Below, one piece after another: positions 31,903 to 41,154 of a stretch of DNA of 41,590 nucleotides. The notes below the pieces were generated by a model. It did no database searches and was not told the DNA's origin. It saw nothing but the letters and a program-made list of their open reading frames with translations. Numbering within the stretch: the first letter of the stretch is position 1; every line of letters starts with the position of its first letter. A program made the translations under genes and the position numbers. Where the stretch lies: positions 1-41,590 of the forward strand of contig JBOFEN010000115.1 of NCBI GenBank assembly GCA_051648105.1, given 5' to 3'. Origin of the DNA: UBA7332 sp051648105. Lineage in GTDB: Bacteria; Bacteroidota; Bacteroidia; Bacteroidales; UBA7332.

Positions 31903-33711
31903 ATGAATAGAAAAGCTTGGTTGTTATTGTTTGTGTGGCTTTTTTCTGTGGTTGGTTATTCCCAGAGTGACACCATAACAGGACCAGACTCGTTGAGTCA
32001 GTCAATATTGATGAAGGAGACAGTCTCGTTGATGAACGAGGTTGCCAAAAGGCGTGTGCAGGATTCGTTGCGCGAAGATATTCTTCTAAAGCAGCTTCAG
32101 GCAGCCGATGGTCTTAATCGCTCTGAGAGGGCTCGTCTTGAGAGGGAGCTATCAAGCCTACGTGCTGCTGATTCTGTTAAGAGAGCTGAATTGGTAAAAT
32201 CTATAGCCGAGAGGAAGAAGGGTGTTGAGGGTGTCCCTGTGGTGCTGGTAAATGATACCATTTGCAAGATATACACAAATATTGCTCAATTTAGTGCCGA
32301 AGAGAGGGCTGCTGGGAGTAGTGCTAAGATCTTACATCTTGCCAAGAGGTATAATTTTAAGCGCGACTCGCTAATGTTGGTACCTAGTGAGGGTGGTACA
32401 ATGATTATGCATGGGTCTACGATTCTTCTAAATGTAACAGAGAGTGATGCCATATGGATGGAGAAGGATCGTATGGAGTTAGCCAATATATATAAGGATA
32501 GGCTTCTAGATGCAATAGCTCAATACCAATCGGAGACTACTATTATGAATAGGGTAAAGCAGGTAGGGTTGGCTCTGTTGGTTATCATAATACAGATATT
32601 TCTAATATGGGGTGTTAATAGATTATTCAAGACCTACGTTGATAAGCGCATAATAGAGAAGGAGGGTGTGCTGTTCAAAGGTTTTAAGATAAAGGATTAT
32701 CAACTTCTTGATTCGCATAAAGAGATAGAGGTGGTACTATTCTTTAGCAAGGTGTTGAGATATGGAATAAACTTATTACAGCTATATATCACTCTGCCGA
32801 TACTATTTAGTATTTTCCCTGCTACTGAGCATTGGGCAGAGATGCTTTTCTTGTGGATATTGACTCCAGTGAGTAAGATCTTTAATGGATTTATTGACTA
32901 TATTCCTAACATACTGACCATCTTAGTGATATATTTGGTTACTAGGTATGTAGTTAAATTCTTTGGCTATATTATGGGAGAGATAGAGTCAGGGAAGTTA
33001 GAGGTTGGTGGCTTTTATTCAGACTGGTCTAGGGCAACCTTTAATATTATCCGCTTCTTACTCTATGCTTTCATGATGGTAATGATATTCCCTTACCTTC
33101 CAGGCTCTGATAGTGAGATATTCAAGGGAGCATCTGTTTTCATCGGTATAGTCTTCTCCCTTGGATCATCTTCTGTGGTCTCTAATATTGTAGCAGGTAT
33201 GGTTATCACCTATATGCGACCGTTTAAGTTGGGAGATAGAATAAAGGTTGGGGACCTTATTGGTGATGTTGTAGAAAAGACCCCGGTGGTTACTCGTCTA
33301 CGCACTCCTAAGAATGAGGTTGTAACAGTGCCAAACTCTACCCTAATATCCAGTAATGTCGTAAACTATAGTAGTGAGACTCTCCATGATGGGTTGATCC
33401 TATCGACGACCGTAACTATTGGCTACGATGCTCCTTGGAGGCAGGTGCATGAGCTACTTATCTCAGCAGCAGAGAGGACCCCTTTGATTATTAAGGAGCC
33501 AAAGCCATATGTGTTACAAACTAGCCTAGATGATTTCTATGTCTCATATCAGCTTTGTGCTTATACTAGTGATGCGCAGAAGATGGCTCGTACTTATTCG
33601 GCTCTTCATGCAAATATTCAAGACTCATTCAATGAGGCTGGTGTTGAGATTATGTCACCTCACTATAGAGCTGAAAGAGATGGTAATGCGATAACAATTC
33701 CTCCACAATAG
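31903..33711 (+). CDS. Mechanosensitive channel of the MscS family with a periplasmic N-terminal domain
   Basis: This 602-residue protein protects against hypo-osmotic shock by opening under membrane tension. It begins with a signal peptide (MNRKAWLLLFVWLFSVVGYSQ). A helical, probably coiled-coil, periplasmic region (about 25-200, Arg/Glu/Leu rich) follows, then about five membrane segments from residue 217. The MscS pore helix and beta domain start near 409 (GASVFIGIVFSLGSSSVVSN, then MRPFKLGDRIKVGD and TPKNEVVTVPNSTLISSNVV). It is of the larger, MscK/YbdG-like class rather than minimal MscS. It stands alone between two terminator-like structures. The residues facing the pore are Ser/Val rich, unlike the Gly/Ala pattern of E. 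coli MscS. Confidence 0.92.
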   Translation: MNRKAWLLLFVWLFSVVGYSQSDTITGPDSLSQSILMKETVSLMNEVAKRRVQDSLREDILLKQLQAADGLNRSERARLERELSSLRAADSVKRAELVKSIAERKKGVEGVPVVLVNDTICKIYTNIAQFSAEERAAGSSAKILHLAKRYNFKRDSLMLVPSEGGTMIMHGSTILLNVTESDAIWMEKDRMELANIYKDRLLDAIAQYQSETTIMNRVKQVGLALLVIIIQIFLIWGVNRLFKTYVDKRIIEKEGVLFKGFKIKDYQLLDSHKEIEVVLFFSKVLRYGINLLQLYITLPILFSIFPATEHWAEMLFLWILTPVSKIFNGFIDYIPNILTILVIYLVTRYVVKFFGYIMGEIESGKLEVGGFYSDWSRATFNIIRFLLYAFMMVMIFPYLPGSDSEIFKGASVFIGIVFSLGSSSVVSNIVAGMVITYMRPFKLGDRIKVGDLIGDVVEKTPVVTRLRTPKNEVVTVPNSTLISSNVVNYSSETLHDGLILSTTVTIGYDAPWRQVHELLISAAERTPLIIKEPKPYVLQTSLDDFYVSYQLCAYTSDAQKMARTYSALHANIQDSFNEAGVEIMSPHYRAERDGNAITIPPQ

Positions 33712-33735
33712 AGGTTAATATATTGAATAATTATC

Positions 33736-33779
33736 TTGCAAAGTGGCGCGATAGCTCTTATCTAGTGCCACTTTTGCAA
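33736..33779 (+). other. Inverted repeat after the MscS gene
   Basis: TTGCAAAGTGGC (33736-33747) pairs with 33767-33779 with one bulged T. An inner GATA/TATC pair adds to the stem. No U-run follows on either strand, so it is only a possible terminator or transcript-end stabiliser. Confidence 0.5.
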
Positions 33780-33810
33780 CATATAAGAGGATAATATCAA
33801 TAAATCTTAT

Positions 33811-33818
33811 TATTTTTG
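33811..33818 (+). promoter_or_regulatory. Candidate lysS promoter, -7 element
   Basis: TATTTTTG matches TAnnTTTG, 26 nt before the lysS start codon. No -33 TTTG is at the expected distance. Confidence 0.45.
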
Positions 33819-33843
33819 CCGGATAAAGTAGGACTATATTTTT

Positions 33844-35580
33844 ATGAATAATATGAACATCTTAGAACTAAGCGAACAGGAAATAATCCGTAGAAATAGT
33901 TTGGAGGAGCTGAAAAACCTAGGGGTTGAAGCTTACCCTGCTGCTGAGTACGTGGTTACAGGACATACAGACGAAATAAAAGATAGCTTTCAAGACGAGG
34001 CTGATAAGCGTGAGGTATCTATTGCTGGGCGTATCATGAGCCGCAGAATCATGGGTAAAGCCTCTTTTATTGAGCTTCAAGACTCAAAGGGCCGTATACA
34101 AGTATATATAGCACGCGATGAGATATGTAAGGGTGAGGATAAAGAGCTTTACAATACAGTCTTTAAGCGTTTGATGGATATTGGTGACTTCGTGGGTATT
34201 AAGGGACATGTGTTCCGTACTCAGATGGGTGAGATCACAGTACACGCTGAGGAGTTGACTCTTCTATCTAAATCTCTTCGTCCGCTTCCTATCGTGAAGG
34301 TTAAAGATGGTGTTAAATATGATGAGTTTACTGATCCAGAGTTGCGCTATCGTCAGAGATACGTTGACCTAGCTGTAAACGAGAATGTTAAGGATATCTT
34401 CTTGAAGCGTACAAAGGTGTTCAACACTATGCGTGATGTTATGAACTCTGGTGGTTACATAGAAGTTGATACTCCTGTATTGCAACCAATCCCAGGTGGT
34501 GCGTCTGCTCGTCCATTTATCACACATCACAATACTCTTGATATGGAGCTTTATCTTCGTATCGCTAATGAGTTGTACCTAAAACGTCTTATCGTTGGTG
34601 GTTTTGAAGGTGTGTATGAATTCTCTCGTAACTTCCGTAACGAAGGTATGGACCGTACTCACAACCCAGAGTTTACTGTAATGGAGCTTTATGTAGCTTA
34701 CAAAGATTACAACTGGATGATGGAGTTCACAGAGAAGATGATCGAACGTATCTGTCTTGAAGTGAATGGTACAACTGAGGTTCAAGTTGGTGAAAATATG
34801 ATTAGCTTCAAAGCACCGTTTAAGCGTGTGACTATGATTGAGGCTATCAAAGATCATACAGGTATCGACATCAATGGTATGAGCGAGGAGCAGCTTAGAG
34901 CTGTTTGTCTTGACCTTGGCATTGAGGCAGATGATACTATGGGTAAAGGCAAGCTTATCGATGAGATCTTCGGTGAGAAGTGTGAGGGAAGCTACATTCA
35001 GCCAACTTTCATCACAGACTACCCAGTTGAGATGTCTCCACTTACTAAGATACATCGCGACAATCCATCTCTTACTGAGCGTTTTGAGTTGATGGTTAAT
35101 GGTAAAGAGCTAGCAAATGCTTACTCAGAGCTTAATGACCCTATTGATCAGCGCGAGCGTTTCCAAGAGCAGCTTAGACTTTCTGAGAAGGGTGATGATG
35201 AGGCTATGTTCATCGACCAAGACTTCTTGCGTGCTCTAGAATACGGAATGCCTCCTACGGCTGGTATCGGTATTGGTATGGACCGTCTGGTTATGTTGAT
35301 GACAAACCAAACAACTATCCAAGAGGTACTATTCTTCCCTCAAATGCGTCCTGAGAAGAGTCAGTTGAGAGATGGTGTATCTAAATATACAGCATTAAAC
35401 ATCCCTGAAGAGTGGGTGCCAGTGCTTCAAAAAGCTGGTATCATCACTGTTGACATGCTTAAAGAGGCAAACCCAGGCAAACTTCACCAGGAGCTTTGTG
35501 GCCTTAATAAGAAATACAAACTTGAATTCACCAACCCTACACTAGATGTTGTTAAGGCTTGGGTGGAGAGTGCAAAATAA
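33844..35580 (+). CDS. lysS: Lysyl-tRNA synthetase, class II
   Basis: LysRS charges tRNA-Lys with lysine using ATP. The N-terminal OB anticodon-binding domain covers about 50-155 (VSIAGRIMSRRIMGKASFIELQD). The class II core has motif 1 near FLKRTKVFNTMRDVM, motif 2 in FRNEGMDRTHNPEFT and motif 3 in GIGIGMDRLVMLMT. At 578 residues it is about 70 longer than E. coli LysS. The extra C-terminal part (KYTALNIPEEWVPVLQKAGI... LNKKYKLEFTNPTLDVVKAWVES) looks like a helix-hairpin-helix-type tail, typical of Bacteroidota LysRS as I recall it. The first ATG is used; MNIL 9 nt later is an alternative. Codon use indicates high expression. Confidence 0.97.
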   Translation: MNNMNILELSEQEIIRRNSLEELKNLGVEAYPAAEYVVTGHTDEIKDSFQDEADKREVSIAGRIMSRRIMGKASFIELQDSKGRIQVYIARDEICKGEDKELYNTVFKRLMDIGDFVGIKGHVFRTQMGEITVHAEELTLLSKSLRPLPIVKVKDGVKYDEFTDPELRYRQRYVDLAVNENVKDIFLKRTKVFNTMRDVMNSGGYIEVDTPVLQPIPGGASARPFITHHNTLDMELYLRIANELYLKRLIVGGFEGVYEFSRNFRNEGMDRTHNPEFTVMELYVAYKDYNWMMEFTEKMIERICLEVNGTTEVQVGENMISFKAPFKRVTMIEAIKDHTGIDINGMSEEQLRAVCLDLGIEADDTMGKGKLIDEIFGEKCEGSYIQPTFITDYPVEMSPLTKIHRDNPSLTERFELMVNGKELANAYSELNDPIDQRERFQEQLRLSEKGDDEAMFIDQDFLRALEYGMPPTAGIGIGMDRLVMLMTNQTTIQEVLFFPQMRPEKSQLRDGVSKYTALNIPEEWVPVLQKAGIITVDMLKEANPGKLHQELCGLNKKYKLEFTNPTLDVVKAWVESAK

Positions 35581-35582
35581 AT

Positions 35583-35665
35583 AATTACGAATTGCGAGTT
35601 ACAGATGGGTGGGCGAGTCTGCTCTCTTATGGAGCTTGAGTTTCCCACCCTGGTAGTTCGTAGTT
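35583..35665 (+). other. Extended inverted repeat between lysS and gpsA
   Basis: AATTACGAA (35583-35591) pairs with 35657-35665 (one G-U pair) and GGGTGGG (35607-35613) pairs with 35644-35650. Together they frame a structured region of about 80 nt. There is no U-run. It may be a processing site, an unknown RNA structure or a small dispersed repeat. Confidence 0.45.
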
Positions 35666-35678
35666 AAACAGATTTTGT

Positions 35679-36674
35679 ATGAGTGAGCATAAAAGAGTAG
35701 CCATTTTAGGCGGAGGAAGCTGGGCTACAGCTATTGCGAAGCTTATCCTTAACAATACGGAGAGGGTAAGTTGGTATATGCGCCGCAAAGATCGAATAGA
35801 GGACTTTAAGAGAGAGGGTAGTAATCCCGCTTACCTCTCGGGGGTGAAGTTCGATGTGAGTAGAATAGACTTCTCTACCAACATTAATCATGTGGTTAAG
35901 AATGCTGATATTCTCATCGTCGTTACTCCTTCTCCATACTTGAAGCAGCACCTTAAAAAGCTCAAAGTTAGTCTTGAGAATAAGATCGTTGTATCTGCAG
36001 TTAAAGGTATTGTGCCAGACGAGAACATGATCATTTCAGACTATTTTGAGAAGATATATGGTGTGTTGCCTGACAATATGGCTGCTATTGGTGGTCCTTG
36101 TCACGCCGAGGAGGTAGCTCTTGAGCGTGTTTCCTATTTGACAATTGCCTGCGAAGACCTCTCGAAGGCTTCTATCGTGGCAGATTTGCTCAATTGTGAC
36201 TATATAAAGACCTCAATAAGTAGGGATATATATGGAATAGAGTACTGCTCAGTACTTAAGAACGTTTATGCAATTGCCTCTGGTGTTTGTAGTGGACTTA
36301 AGTATGGAGATAACTTTATTGCTGTTTTGACATCAAATGCTATTCAGGAGATGGGACGCTTTACACAAGCGGCTTGCCCCGAGGAGAGAAACATATGTGA
36401 GTCGGCATATCTTGGTGACCTCTTGGTTACTGCATATTCAAAGTTTAGCCGTAATCACACCTTTGGCACGATGATTGGTAAAGGTTATTCTGTAAAGACC
36501 GCTCAGATTGAGATGGAGATGATTGCAGAGGGATACTATGCCACAAAGTGCATGAAGGAGATAAATCAACAATATAAGGTAGATATGCCAATATTGGATG
36601 CTATCTATGAGATTCTATACAATAGAGCTTCTCCACTGGCTAAGATTAAAGAGCTAAAAGAGAAGTTTAGTTAA
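35679..36674 (+). CDS. gpsA: Glycerol-3-phosphate dehydrogenase [NAD(P)+]
   Basis: GpsA reduces dihydroxyacetone phosphate to sn-glycerol-3-phosphate, the backbone for membrane phospholipids. The Rossmann motif is VAILGGGSWATAIAKLIL near the start. VSAVKGIV, the IGGPCHAEEV loop, the catalytic-Lys region YCSVLKNVYAIASGV and GDLLVTAYSKFSRNHTFG are all family signatures. The 331 residues are of normal length. The gene lies 98 nt after lysS across an inverted repeat and 31 nt before pgi, so gpsA and pgi are likely one transcript. Both act on early glycolytic intermediates. Confidence 0.96.
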   Translation: MSEHKRVAILGGGSWATAIAKLILNNTERVSWYMRRKDRIEDFKREGSNPAYLSGVKFDVSRIDFSTNINHVVKNADILIVVTPSPYLKQHLKKLKVSLENKIVVSAVKGIVPDENMIISDYFEKIYGVLPDNMAAIGGPCHAEEVALERVSYLTIACEDLSKASIVADLLNCDYIKTSISRDIYGIEYCSVLKNVYAIASGVCSGLKYGDNFIAVLTSNAIQEMGRFTQAACPEERNICESAYLGDLLVTAYSKFSRNHTFGTMIGKGYSVKTAQIEMEMIAEGYYATKCMKEINQQYKVDMPILDAIYEILYNRASPLAKIKELKEKFS

Positions 36675-36705
36675 CTATTTGATTGACTTAATTATCATAT
36701 AAGAA

Positions 36706-38049
36706 ATGAGAAAGATCGCACTTGATTTAAAGAATAGTTTTGGATTCATCTCTCAAGAGGATGTAAACTCTTATGAGGTTGCTGTGAATGGTGCAATGAA
36801 GATGTTGCACGAAGGTACTGGTAGAGGTAACGACTTCTTGGGTTGGTTAAACTTGCCATCATCAATTACTGAGGCTGAGATTGCTGACATCGAGGCTACA
36901 GCTCAGAAGCTTCGCTCTTCTTGTGATGTTGTTGTTGTTGTTGGTATTGGCGGTAGCTACCTAGGTGCTAAAGCTGTTATCGATGCTATTGGTAGCTCAT
37001 TCGATTGGTTGGAGACAGAGCGTAAGAGCCCTGTTATGCTTTATGCTGGTCAGAACATCGGTGAGGACTATCTACACGAACTTCTAGCATACCTTAAAGG
37101 TAAGAAATTCGGTATCATCAATATATCTAAGTCTGGTACTACTACAGAGCCAGCTATTGCTTTCCGTCTGCTTAAGCAGCTTCTTGAGTCTCAGCAGGGT
37201 AAAGCTGCAGCAAAAGATCTTATCGTTGCTGTAACTGACCAGTCAAGAGGTGCACTTCGTGCTTTGGCTACGCAAGAGGGTTACAAAACTTTCGTTATTC
37301 CTGATAGCGTAGGTGGTCGTTTCTCGGTATTGACTCCAGTGGGTCTTCTTCCTATCGCTGTTGCTGGATGTAACATCCGTCAGCTTATCGAAGGAGCAAA
37401 AACAATGGAGTGTGCTACTTCTATTGAGGTTCCATTTGCTGAGAATATCTCTGCTCAATATGCTGCTGTTCGTAACGAACTTTACAGAACAGGTAAGAAG
37501 ATTGAGATCTTGGTTAACTACCACCCAAAACTACACTTCTTCATGGAGTGGTGGAAACAACTTTACGGAGAGAGTGAAGGTAAAGAGCTTAAAGGTATAT
37601 TCCCAGCAGCTGTTGACTTTACAACAGACTTGCACTCTATGGGTCAGTGGATCCAAGAGGGTGAGAGAACAATTTTCGAGACTGTACTTTCTGTAGCTGC
37701 TCCAAAATATAAAGTAGAGATTCCAATGGATAGCGAGAACCTTGATGGTTTGAACTTCTTGGCTGGCAAACGTGTTGACGAGGTTAACAAGATGGCTGAG
37801 ATTGGTACTCGTATTGCTCACGTTGATGGTGGTGTTCCAAACCTTAAGTTGGAGATCCCAGAACTTAATGAGTACTACTTGGGCGAGATGATCTACTTCT
37901 TCGAGAAAGCTTGTGGTATCAGTGGTTACATCCTTGATGTTAATCCATTTGACCAACCAGGTGTAGAGGCATATAAGAAGAATATGTTTGCTCTTCTTGA
38001 TAAGCCAGGCTTCGAAGAGGAGTCAAAAGCTATCAAAGCTCTTATCTAA
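36706..38049 (+). CDS. pgi: Glucose-6-phosphate isomerase
   Basis: Pgi interconverts glucose-6-phosphate and fructose-6-phosphate in the cytoplasm. The SIS-fold signatures are VVVGIGGSYLGAKAVIDAIG and INISKSGTTTEPAIAFRLL. The PROSITE-type motif begins at Gly203 (GGRFSVLTPVGLLPIAVAG), and the C-terminal signature with the active-site Lys is GCNI... DVNPFDQPGVEAYKKNMF. At 447 residues it is the short form common in Firmicutes and Bacteroidota rather than the 550-residue enterobacterial form. Codon bias matches highly expressed genes. It is followed at 38078 by a terminator-like hairpin. Confidence 0.97.
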   Translation: MRKIALDLKNSFGFISQEDVNSYEVAVNGAMKMLHEGTGRGNDFLGWLNLPSSITEAEIADIEATAQKLRSSCDVVVVVGIGGSYLGAKAVIDAIGSSFDWLETERKSPVMLYAGQNIGEDYLHELLAYLKGKKFGIINISKSGTTTEPAIAFRLLKQLLESQQGKAAAKDLIVAVTDQSRGALRALATQEGYKTFVIPDSVGGRFSVLTPVGLLPIAVAGCNIRQLIEGAKTMECATSIEVPFAENISAQYAAVRNELYRTGKKIEILVNYHPKLHFFMEWWKQLYGESEGKELKGIFPAAVDFTTDLHSMGQWIQEGERTIFETVLSVAAPKYKVEIPMDSENLDGLNFLAGKRVDEVNKMAEIGTRIAHVDGGVPNLKLEIPELNEYYLGEMIYFFEKACGISGYILDVNPFDQPGVEAYKKNMFALLDKPGFEEESKAIKALI

Positions 38050-38077
38050 TTTAAGATAAAGAGATAAATAATAAATG

Positions 38078-38119
38078 AGAAAGAGACATGGCTGCCTAGG
38101 CGTGCCTTGTCTCTTTTCT
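38078..38119 (+). terminator. Terminator-like hairpin after pgi, just before the HAD gene
   Basis: AGAAAGAGACA (38078-38088) pairs with 38108-38119 and GGC (38090-38092) with GCC (38104-38106), across single mismatches and a T-rich right arm. It ends 18 nt before the ATG of the next gene. The longest reading of that gene would translate this hairpin, an argument against that start. Confidence 0.7.
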
Positions 38120-38137
38120 ACATATATAGGCTATGAT

Positions 38138-38821
38138 ATGAGAGTAAAGGGATTTCTATTTGATATGGATGGTGTGCTTTTCGACTCTATGAGCAACCAT
38201 ACTCGATCGTGGGTATTAACGATGAATAGTTGGGATATACCTTGTACTGAGGAGGAGTTCTATCTTCATGAGGGGCGTACAGGTGGGAGTACCATCAACC
38301 TTCTCTTTCAACGCACCTTCGGACGTGATGCCTCTGAGCAGGAGCGCAAGCAGGTGTATGAGCTCAAGACAAAACACTTCAAATCTCTACCTCTAGCCCA
38401 ACCTATGGAGGGTGCTTTAGAGCTTCTTAAGCGTCTCAAGAGTGAGGGTTATATCTTAGGGGTGGTAACAGGCTCTGCTCAAGCCTCTTTGCTAGGTCGT
38501 ATAGAGAGCTCCTTTCCTGGAATATTCTCACCCGATCATATAGTTTCGGCTCACGATGTGGTTAATGGTAAGCCTCATCCTGAACCATACCTCAAAGGGT
38601 TGGCTAAGTTAGGATTATCTGCCCAAGAGGCTATAGTGGTCGAGAATGCCCCAATGGGGGTTGAGTCTGCCAAAGCGGCTGGTATTTTTACTATCACTCT
38701 AAATACAGGACCTTTAGACAACAAAATGTTTCACGATCTAAAGACGGATAGGCTATATCCATCCATGAGAGCTTTTTGTGATGATTGGTCTAGATTATCA
38801 CATGAGTTGAACACTATTTGA
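38138..38821 (+). CDS. HAD-superfamily phosphatase, beta-phosphoglucomutase-like
   Basis: This 227-residue protein has the HAD nucleophile pair D9/D11 (FLFDMDGVLFDS), a helical cap (about 17-90), motif II in GVVTGSAQ, motif III Lys in VVNGKPHPEPYLKG and motif IV in VVENAPMGVESAKAAG. The layout matches PgmB-like sugar-phosphate phosphatases or mutases, but the substrate is unknown. The start chosen is the ATG at 38138. A longer frame begins at 38075, but its first 21 codons are the hairpin after pgi. xseA begins 8 nt downstream, so the two genes are probably co-transcribed. The location after pgi fits a sugar-phosphate role. Confidence 0.88.
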   Translation: MRVKGFLFDMDGVLFDSMSNHTRSWVLTMNSWDIPCTEEEFYLHEGRTGGSTINLLFQRTFGRDASEQERKQVYELKTKHFKSLPLAQPMEGALELLKRLKSEGYILGVVTGSAQASLLGRIESSFPGIFSPDHIVSAHDVVNGKPHPEPYLKGLAKLGLSAQEAIVVENAPMGVESAKAAGIFTITLNTGPLDNKMFHDLKTDRLYPSMRAFCDDWSRLSHELNTI

Positions 38822-38829
38822 ACTATTTC

Positions 38830-40131
38830 ATGAGAGAGAACATAACACTTCTTCAGCTTAATCAATTGGTGCGCGATGCTGTAAAGTATTGCATGCCCGA
38901 TTCCTATTGGATACGCGCCGAGATTATTGATGTTCGACAGGCCTCGAGTGGACACTGCTACTTTGAGTTTATTGAGAAAGATGAATCTACAGGTTCAATT
39001 GTAGCTAAGGCCTCGGGGCGTATATGGGCATCAACAAATAGGATACTGCAACCTCAGTTTGAGAGGGAGAGTGGACATAGGTTTGTCTCAGGAATAAAGG
39101 TGTTGACACGTGTGACGGTGGAGTTTCACCCACAGTATGGCTTCTCGCTTACTGTGGTGGAGATTGATCCTAGTTTCACTCTTGGCGATCTTATGCGACA
39201 GCGCCGCGAGATACTTCAGCGACTAGAGAGTGAATCCCTACTAGAGCTCAATAGAGAGAAATTGATGCCTATCTTGCCACGAAGAGTAGCTGTAATATCA
39301 TCTATCTCGGCTGCTGGTTATGAGGATTTCACAGACCAGTTATCATCTAATGTAGATGGTTTCAAGGTATACACGCACATCTTTCCAGCACTTATGCAGG
39401 GAGCTGTTGCAACTACCTCAATATCTATGGCCTTGGAAAGAGTGGCTGAGTTGTCACACCTCTTTGATATATTGGTAATCATTCGGGGTGGTGGTGCAAG
39501 TTCCGAACTTAACTGTTTTGACTCTTACGAGTTGGGTGCAGCTGTAGCAAAGTTCCCAATACCAGTAGTAGTGGGTATTGGACATGAGAGGGATTCCTCA
39601 GTTCTTGATGTAGTGGCTCACACGAGTGTAAAGACACCAACTGCTGCTGCTGAATTTATCCTCCAGCGTTTCACTATTGCACAAGAGGATCTCACAGGGC
39701 ATGTTCTTTCGCTTCGCGACTCTGTGGGTGAGCGTATTAATATGGAGAGTAGTAGGTTGTTACAGATGAGTAATAATATTCATCGCTTCACTGTCTCACG
39801 GATTCATTCAGAGCAGGAGAGGCTAAACCAATATAGATCTCAGCTAATGTATCTTCCACTGCGAACGATTGAGAGTGAGAGATCTAAGCTATCACTCATG
39901 TTAGAGCAGATAAAGAGTGGATCAACAGCTATTTTAGCGAAAGAAAATTTAGATCTCGCTTTGAAACTGAAAATTGTTGAATTATCTTCGCCTCAGCTTA
40001 TCCTCGAGAGGGGTTATGTCTATGTCACACAGAGTGGGAGATCGCTCAAGAGTGCCTCTGACATGGAAAAGGGTCAGGAGGCTGAACTTCACTTCAAGGA
40101 TGGAGTAAGAAGAGTTACTTCAATTGATTAG
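38830..40131 (+). CDS. xseA: Exodeoxyribonuclease VII large subunit
   Basis: XseA is the catalytic subunit of exonuclease VII, which degrades single-stranded DNA from both ends in repair. The N-terminal OB fold (about 1-100: ITLLQLNQLVRDAVKYCMPDSYWIRAEI) is followed by the catalytic domain with ILPRRVAVISSISAAGYEDF, IIRGGGASSELNCFDSYELG, VVGIGHERDSSVLDVVAH and KTPTAAAEFIL. A long coiled-coil helical region ends the chain (LERGYVYVTQSG). The start is the ATG at 38830 (MRENITLLQ). The longer frame to 38818 would begin at TTG overlapping the HAD stop. The small subunit gene xseB, often adjacent, is not found in the 34 nt before trxB. Confidence 0.95.
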   Translation: MRENITLLQLNQLVRDAVKYCMPDSYWIRAEIIDVRQASSGHCYFEFIEKDESTGSIVAKASGRIWASTNRILQPQFERESGHRFVSGIKVLTRVTVEFHPQYGFSLTVVEIDPSFTLGDLMRQRREILQRLESESLLELNREKLMPILPRRVAVISSISAAGYEDFTDQLSSNVDGFKVYTHIFPALMQGAVATTSISMALERVAELSHLFDILVIIRGGGASSELNCFDSYELGAAVAKFPIPVVVGIGHERDSSVLDVVAHTSVKTPTAAAEFILQRFTIAQEDLTGHVLSLRDSVGERINMESSRLLQMSNNIHRFTVSRIHSEQERLNQYRSQLMYLPLRTIESERSKLSLMLEQIKSGSTAILAKENLDLALKLKIVELSSPQLILERGYVYVTQSGRSLKSASDMEKGQEAELHFKDGVRRVTSID

Positions 40132-40165
40132 AGTAAATATTATAATATAAATAAATTGTACAATC

Positions 40166-41122
40166 ATGGAAAAAGAGATGAATAAAGAGTACGTTAGATG
40201 TCTTATCATTGGCTCTGGACCTGCGGGTTTCACAGCTGCAATATACGCTGCACGCGCAAACCTCTCACCAGTTCTTTATGAAGGAATTCAGCCTGGGGGT
40301 CAGTTGACTACAACAACTGAGATCGAAAACTTCCCAGGTTACCCTGGTGGTATTGATGGCAATCAGATGATGGAAGATCTTCGCTCTCAAGCTAAGAGAT
40401 TCGAAGCAGATATCCGCTACGGTATTGCTACTGAGGTTGACTTCTCAAAAGCTCCTTACAAAGTTATCATCGATGGTGAAAAGGAGATTGAGGCAGAGAC
40501 TGTTATCCTTGCTACTGGTGCTACGGCTAAATATCTTGGTTTGGCTGATGAGGCTAAATATGCTGGTCAAGGGGTGTCGGCTTGTGCTACTTGTGATGGT
40601 TTCTTCTACCGCAAGAAGGTTGTTGCTGTTGTTGGTGGTGGTGACACTGCGTGCGAAGAGGCAGAGTACCTTTCAAACCTAGCTTCAAAAGTTTATCTTA
40701 TTGTTCGTAAAGACTATCTTCGTGCATCTAAGATCATGCAAGAGAGAGTTATGCACAATGAGAAGATCGAGATACTTTTCGAACATGAGACTGAAGGACT
40801 ATTCGGTGAGAATGGCGTTGAGGGTGCTCACCTTGTTAAGCGTAGAGGTACAGCTGAAGAGGAGAGAGTAGATATCGCTATCGATGGATTCTTCTTGGCT
40901 ATTGGACACAGCCCAAATACAGACTTCATCAAGGAGTATATCAAGCTTGATGAAGTTGGTTATATCCTAACAGAGGGTGCAACAACTGCTACTAACGTAC
41001 CGGGTATCTTTGCTGCAGGTGATGTGGCAGATCCTCTTTACCGTCAGGCTGTTACTGCAGCTGGTATGGGATGTAAAGCAGCTATTGATGCTGAGCGTTA
41101 CCTTACAAACATTGGCAAGTAA
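40166..41122 (+). CDS. trxB: Thioredoxin-disulfide reductase
   Basis: TrxB passes electrons from NADPH through FAD to thioredoxin. The FAD-binding motif is GSGPAGFTAAIYAARA near the N-terminus. The redox-active pair is C140-A-T-C143 (SACATCDGFF), the NADPH-binding motif is VVGGGDTACEEAEYL, and the late FAD motif is GIFAAGDVAD. At 318 residues it is of normal length. The start is the ATG at 40166, with a second ATG 12 nt later as an alternative. It follows xseA by 34 nt and ends at paired hairpins. Codon use is typical of highly expressed genes, as expected for an anaerobe's main disulfide-reducing system. Confidence 0.97.
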   Translation: MEKEMNKEYVRCLIIGSGPAGFTAAIYAARANLSPVLYEGIQPGGQLTTTTEIENFPGYPGGIDGNQMMEDLRSQAKRFEADIRYGIATEVDFSKAPYKVIIDGEKEIEAETVILATGATAKYLGLADEAKYAGQGVSACATCDGFFYRKKVVAVVGGGDTACEEAEYLSNLASKVYLIVRKDYLRASKIMQERVMHNEKIEILFEHETEGLFGENGVEGAHLVKRRGTAEEERVDIAIDGFFLAIGHSPNTDFIKEYIKLDEVGYILTEGATTATNVPGIFAAGDVADPLYRQAVTAAGMGCKAAIDAERYLTNIGK

Positions 41123-41154
41123 CTATTCACTGAGAGTTGCTCTCATGATGATAT

